Assembly (NCBI GenBank): GCA_050249695.1
Contig: JBFWQA010000004.1
Location: 62,001 to 126,000, forward strand
Reading direction: 5' to 3'
DNA from: JACKJP01 sp050249695
Lineage (GTDB): Bacteria; Pseudomonadota; Alphaproteobacteria; Rhizobiales; Tepidamorphaceae
DNA: 64,000 nt
Position 1 is the stretch's first letter, and every line of letters begins with the position of its first letter. Positions 62,363-64,000 of the stretch are shown here, one piece after another. Position numbers and translations under genes: made by a program. The notes below the pieces were generated by a model. That model did no database searches. It saw only the letters and a program-made list of their open reading frames with translations, and was not told the DNA's origin.

Positions 62363-62743
62363 TCAGCCCCGATTGTCGATCGACAGCCTGCCGGCGCCGA
62401 ACGCGACAAGAAAGAGAAGGCCGCCCGTGATCGCCAGGTTCTTCATGAACATGATCTGCTGCATCTGGTCGGCGAGATCATTGTGGAAGATCAGCGCCGC
62501 CACCAGTGTGAAGGCGGCCAGGGCGAGCGCGACGATCCGGGTCTGCCAGCCCACGATGATGGCGATGCCGCCGAGCAGTTCAAGTACGATCGTCGGATAG
62601 ACCAGGACGCCGGGCACGCCCATCGCTTCCATATATTGCTGGGTTCCGCCGATTCCCATCAGTTTGCCGAAGCCGCTGACCACGAAGATGATCGCGATGA
62701 ACACGCGGCCGAGCGGCGCCGCCAGAGATTTTGCCTGGTCCAT
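62363..62743 (-). CDS. DoxX family membrane protein
   Basis: A 126-residue, four-helix protein. LGRVFIAIIFVVSGFGKLMG, GVLVYPTIVLELLGGIAIIV and FHNDLADQMQQIMFMKNLAI are the usual DoxX marks. DoxX proteins are membrane components with ill-defined redox roles. ATG 62743 follows AAAGGAAC. Confidence 0.9.
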   Translation of the reverse strand: MDQAKSLAAPLGRVFIAIIFVVSGFGKLMGIGGTQQYMEAMGVPGVLVYPTIVLELLGGIAIIVGWQTRIVALALAAFTLVAALIFHNDLADQMQQIMFMKNLAITGGLLFLVAFGAGRLSIDNRG

Positions 62744-62885
62744 GTCATGTTCCTTTCGTTTGCGCCGGCTTGGGACCCGGCGATGTATCGGATGGCGGTT
62801 CCTGATGTGTTTTATTCGAGTCAAAGGAACAATGGGGCTTGCTGGAATAAACTGTTCTCCGGATTGGTGTAGATCTTTCGAGATT

Positions 62886-63674
62886 CTATCGCCCGATGAT
62901 CTGGGCGATCTGCACACCTGCGAGGGTCAGGATCAGCATACCCACGGCGGCGAGCATGGGCCGGTGCGGCACGCGCTTTGCGATGAAGCCGGCGAGGGGT
63001 GCCGCGAAGAGGCCGCCGACGATCAGCCCCGCGACGGGCAGTGCGCTGGCCGCCAGTCCCTCCGCCTCTTCCCAGTGGCCCGACGAGAGGGCGATCACGA
63101 AGCTCGCCGAAATGGTGACCGTCACGAGGAATTCGGCCGCGTTGACGGTGCCGATGGTGAAGCGTGTGCTGTTGCCCGCGCCGAGAAGGCTGGAGGCGAC
63201 GATGGGGCCCCAGCCGCCGCCGCCGACCGCGTCGGCAAAGCCCCCGCCGACACCGAGAGGCGCCGCGAACCGCCAGCGGTTGCCGCTTTGCCGGCGCGGC
63301 AGGAATGCCCGCGACAATACGATCAGGCCCATGATCGCCAGATAGGTGACGACATAGGGCCTGATGGCCTGGCCGTCGACGCCGGTGAGGACGAAGGTGC
63401 CGATGGCCCCGCCGACGATCCCGGCGGGGGCGAGGCGGCGGAACAGACGCCAGTCGATATTGCCGTTCAGCCAGTGCGAGACGCCCGACGCGGCGGTGGT
63501 GAAGAGTTCGGCGAAATGCACGCTCGCCGATGCATGGGCCGGCGTGACGCCGAGCGAGATCAGGAAGGTCGTCGAGGCGACGCCGTAAGCCATGCCGAGC
63601 GCGCCGTCGATGAGCTGTGCGCCGAAACCGACAAGGAGAAACAACAGGAACTCAATGATTGTGGTCGTGTCCAT
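62886..63674 (-). CDS. Sulfite exporter TauE/SafE family protein
   Basis: A 262-residue membrane protein with two TauE repeats. The N-terminal GFGAQLIDGALGMAYGVAST and the second-half GGGWGPIVASSLLGAGNSTR are classic. These proteins export sulfite, organosulfonates or related anions, or transport sulfur compounds. A palindrome 27 bases upstream and a preceding Rrf2 gene suggest local regulation, perhaps by sulfur or redox state. ATG 63674 was chosen to begin the first helix. Confidence 0.88.
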   Translation of the reverse strand: MDTTTIIEFLLFLLVGFGAQLIDGALGMAYGVASTTFLISLGVTPAHASASVHFAELFTTAASGVSHWLNGNIDWRLFRRLAPAGIVGGAIGTFVLTGVDGQAIRPYVVTYLAIMGLIVLSRAFLPRRQSGNRWRFAAPLGVGGGFADAVGGGGWGPIVASSLLGAGNSTRFTIGTVNAAEFLVTVTISASFVIALSSGHWEEAEGLAASALPVAGLIVGGLFAAPLAGFIAKRVPHRPMLAAVGMLILTLAGVQIAQIIGR

Positions 63675-63700
63675 GGAGGCATCCTTGCAAAACATATAAA

Positions 63701-63719
63701 TCCTATCGGAATTATAGGA
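63701..63719. promoter_or_regulatory. Palindromic operator upstream of the TauE/SafE gene
   Basis: TCCTAT (63701-63706) and ATAGGA (63714-63719) form inverted arms with seven bases between, 27 bases before the permease ATG. AT-rich flanks (CATATAAA) could be the promoter. The nearest regulator is the Rrf2 gene directly upstream; binding is inferred. Confidence 0.5.
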
Positions 63720-63725
63720 ATAAGC

Positions 63726-63795
63726 AAGATGCGGAACCTAAGATGCGGAACCTAAGATGCAGGACCTAAGATGCAGGACCTAAGATGCGGGACTT
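63726..63795. repeat. Five tandem 14-bp repeats
   Basis: Five head-to-tail units of AAGATGCRGRACCT: two identical GGAA-type, two identical AGGA-type and a final decayed copy. They lie between the Rrf2 stop (63796-63794) and the TauE operator, so the last unit overlaps the Rrf2 end. No dyad or coding pattern. Confidence 0.9.
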
Positions 63796-64000
63796 ATGTC
63801 CGGTTGTCTGGGGATTCCGGATTTGAGAGGAAGGTCGATTCCAGGACGGCGGCGGTAGCATCGCGCGCCGCGATCAGCGCATGGCGGATGCTGCAGGTTT
63901 CCACATCCACGCAGTCTTCGCATCGCCTGTATGCGGTCCGGCTGGCGCACGGGGCCAGCGCGAGCGGGCCGTCGGTAGCCCTGAGCACATCCGCGAACGA
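63794..64000 (-). CDS. Rrf2 family transcriptional regulator (C-terminal part, runs off the window)
   Basis: The last 68 codons are visible, reading SFADVLRATDGPLALAPC and continuing to the family's cysteine cluster CEDCVDVETCSIRHAL. Three Cys residues in CEDC and ETC, as in Fe-S Rrf2 regulators (IscR, NsrR, RsrR), suggest that it binds a cluster. It precedes the TauE/SafE gene and its palindrome on the same strand. The DNA-binding domain is outside the window, so the subfamily is uncertain. Confidence 0.85.
   Translation of the reverse strand, partial: SFADVLRATDGPLALAPCASRTAYRRCEDCVDVETCSIRHALIAARDATAAVLESTFLSNPESPDNRT

Noticed and set aside
63726..63795. CRISPR array
   Set aside because: Units are 14 bp and abut with no spacers; no cas gene is near.

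Overview
The window reads as a chromosomal segment of a high-GC alphaproteobacterium, most likely of the order Hyphomicrobiales (Rhizobiales). The evidence is a PdhS/DivJ/PleC-type cell-cycle histidine kinase, a CtrA box, an Irr/ICE-type iron box, a tRNA-His with the alphaproteobacterial U72/A73 acceptor end and no encoded G-1, a matching divergent HisRS, a phasin, and many branched-chain-amino-acid-type (Liv) ABC importers. No rRNA, CRISPR array, intact insertion sequence or phage was seen.

Layout. 1-14.8 kb looks like core genome: a putrescine-utilisation pair (puuB fragment, puuA), an AsmA protein, scoAB (3-oxoacid CoA-transferase), a patatin/DUF3376 protein, a ferric-iron ABC system (fbpAB), a multi-PAS sensor kinase, a phasin and tRNA-His.

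15.3-35.4 kb is an accessory catabolic block that begins just after the tRNA and uses more A/T-ended codons. It holds an internally deleted Baeyer-Villiger monooxygenase (BVMO), an HSL-type esterase, an SDR, a broken SDR, an intact BVMO and a LivH fragment. These are followed by one long + operon: LLM flavin monooxygenase, acyl-CoA ligase, Liv-type importer with a LivM-LivG fusion, cysteine-less thiolase with a DUF35 partner, flavin reductase-MarR fusion, second acyl-CoA ligase, dienelactone-hydrolase-like protein, quinone oxidoreductase. A TetR gene closes the block. Sites of the form ATAC-N6-GTAT precede three of its transcription units. The whole suggests uptake and degradation of a cyclic ketone or terpenoid-like compound through lactone and CoA-thioester intermediates; the substrate is not evident.

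35.6-48.4 kb is a second long + operon: APH-DUF6285, DUF7064/7065-like, family III CoA-transferase, hydantoinase A and B, a complete LivKHMGF importer and a GntR/FCD regulator. Two SDR genes face it. The set suggests import and ATP-dependent opening or carboxylation of an unidentified substrate.

50.3-64 kb returns to household genes: DUF805, a glycosyltransferase, hydroxypyruvate isomerase-like protein, a small conserved protein, a DMT exporter, lutABC (L-lactate oxidation), an L,D-transpeptidase, hisS-hisZ-hisG, a small membrane protein, DoxX, a TauE/SafE permease behind a palindrome and 14-bp tandem repeats, and the end of an Rrf2 regulator.
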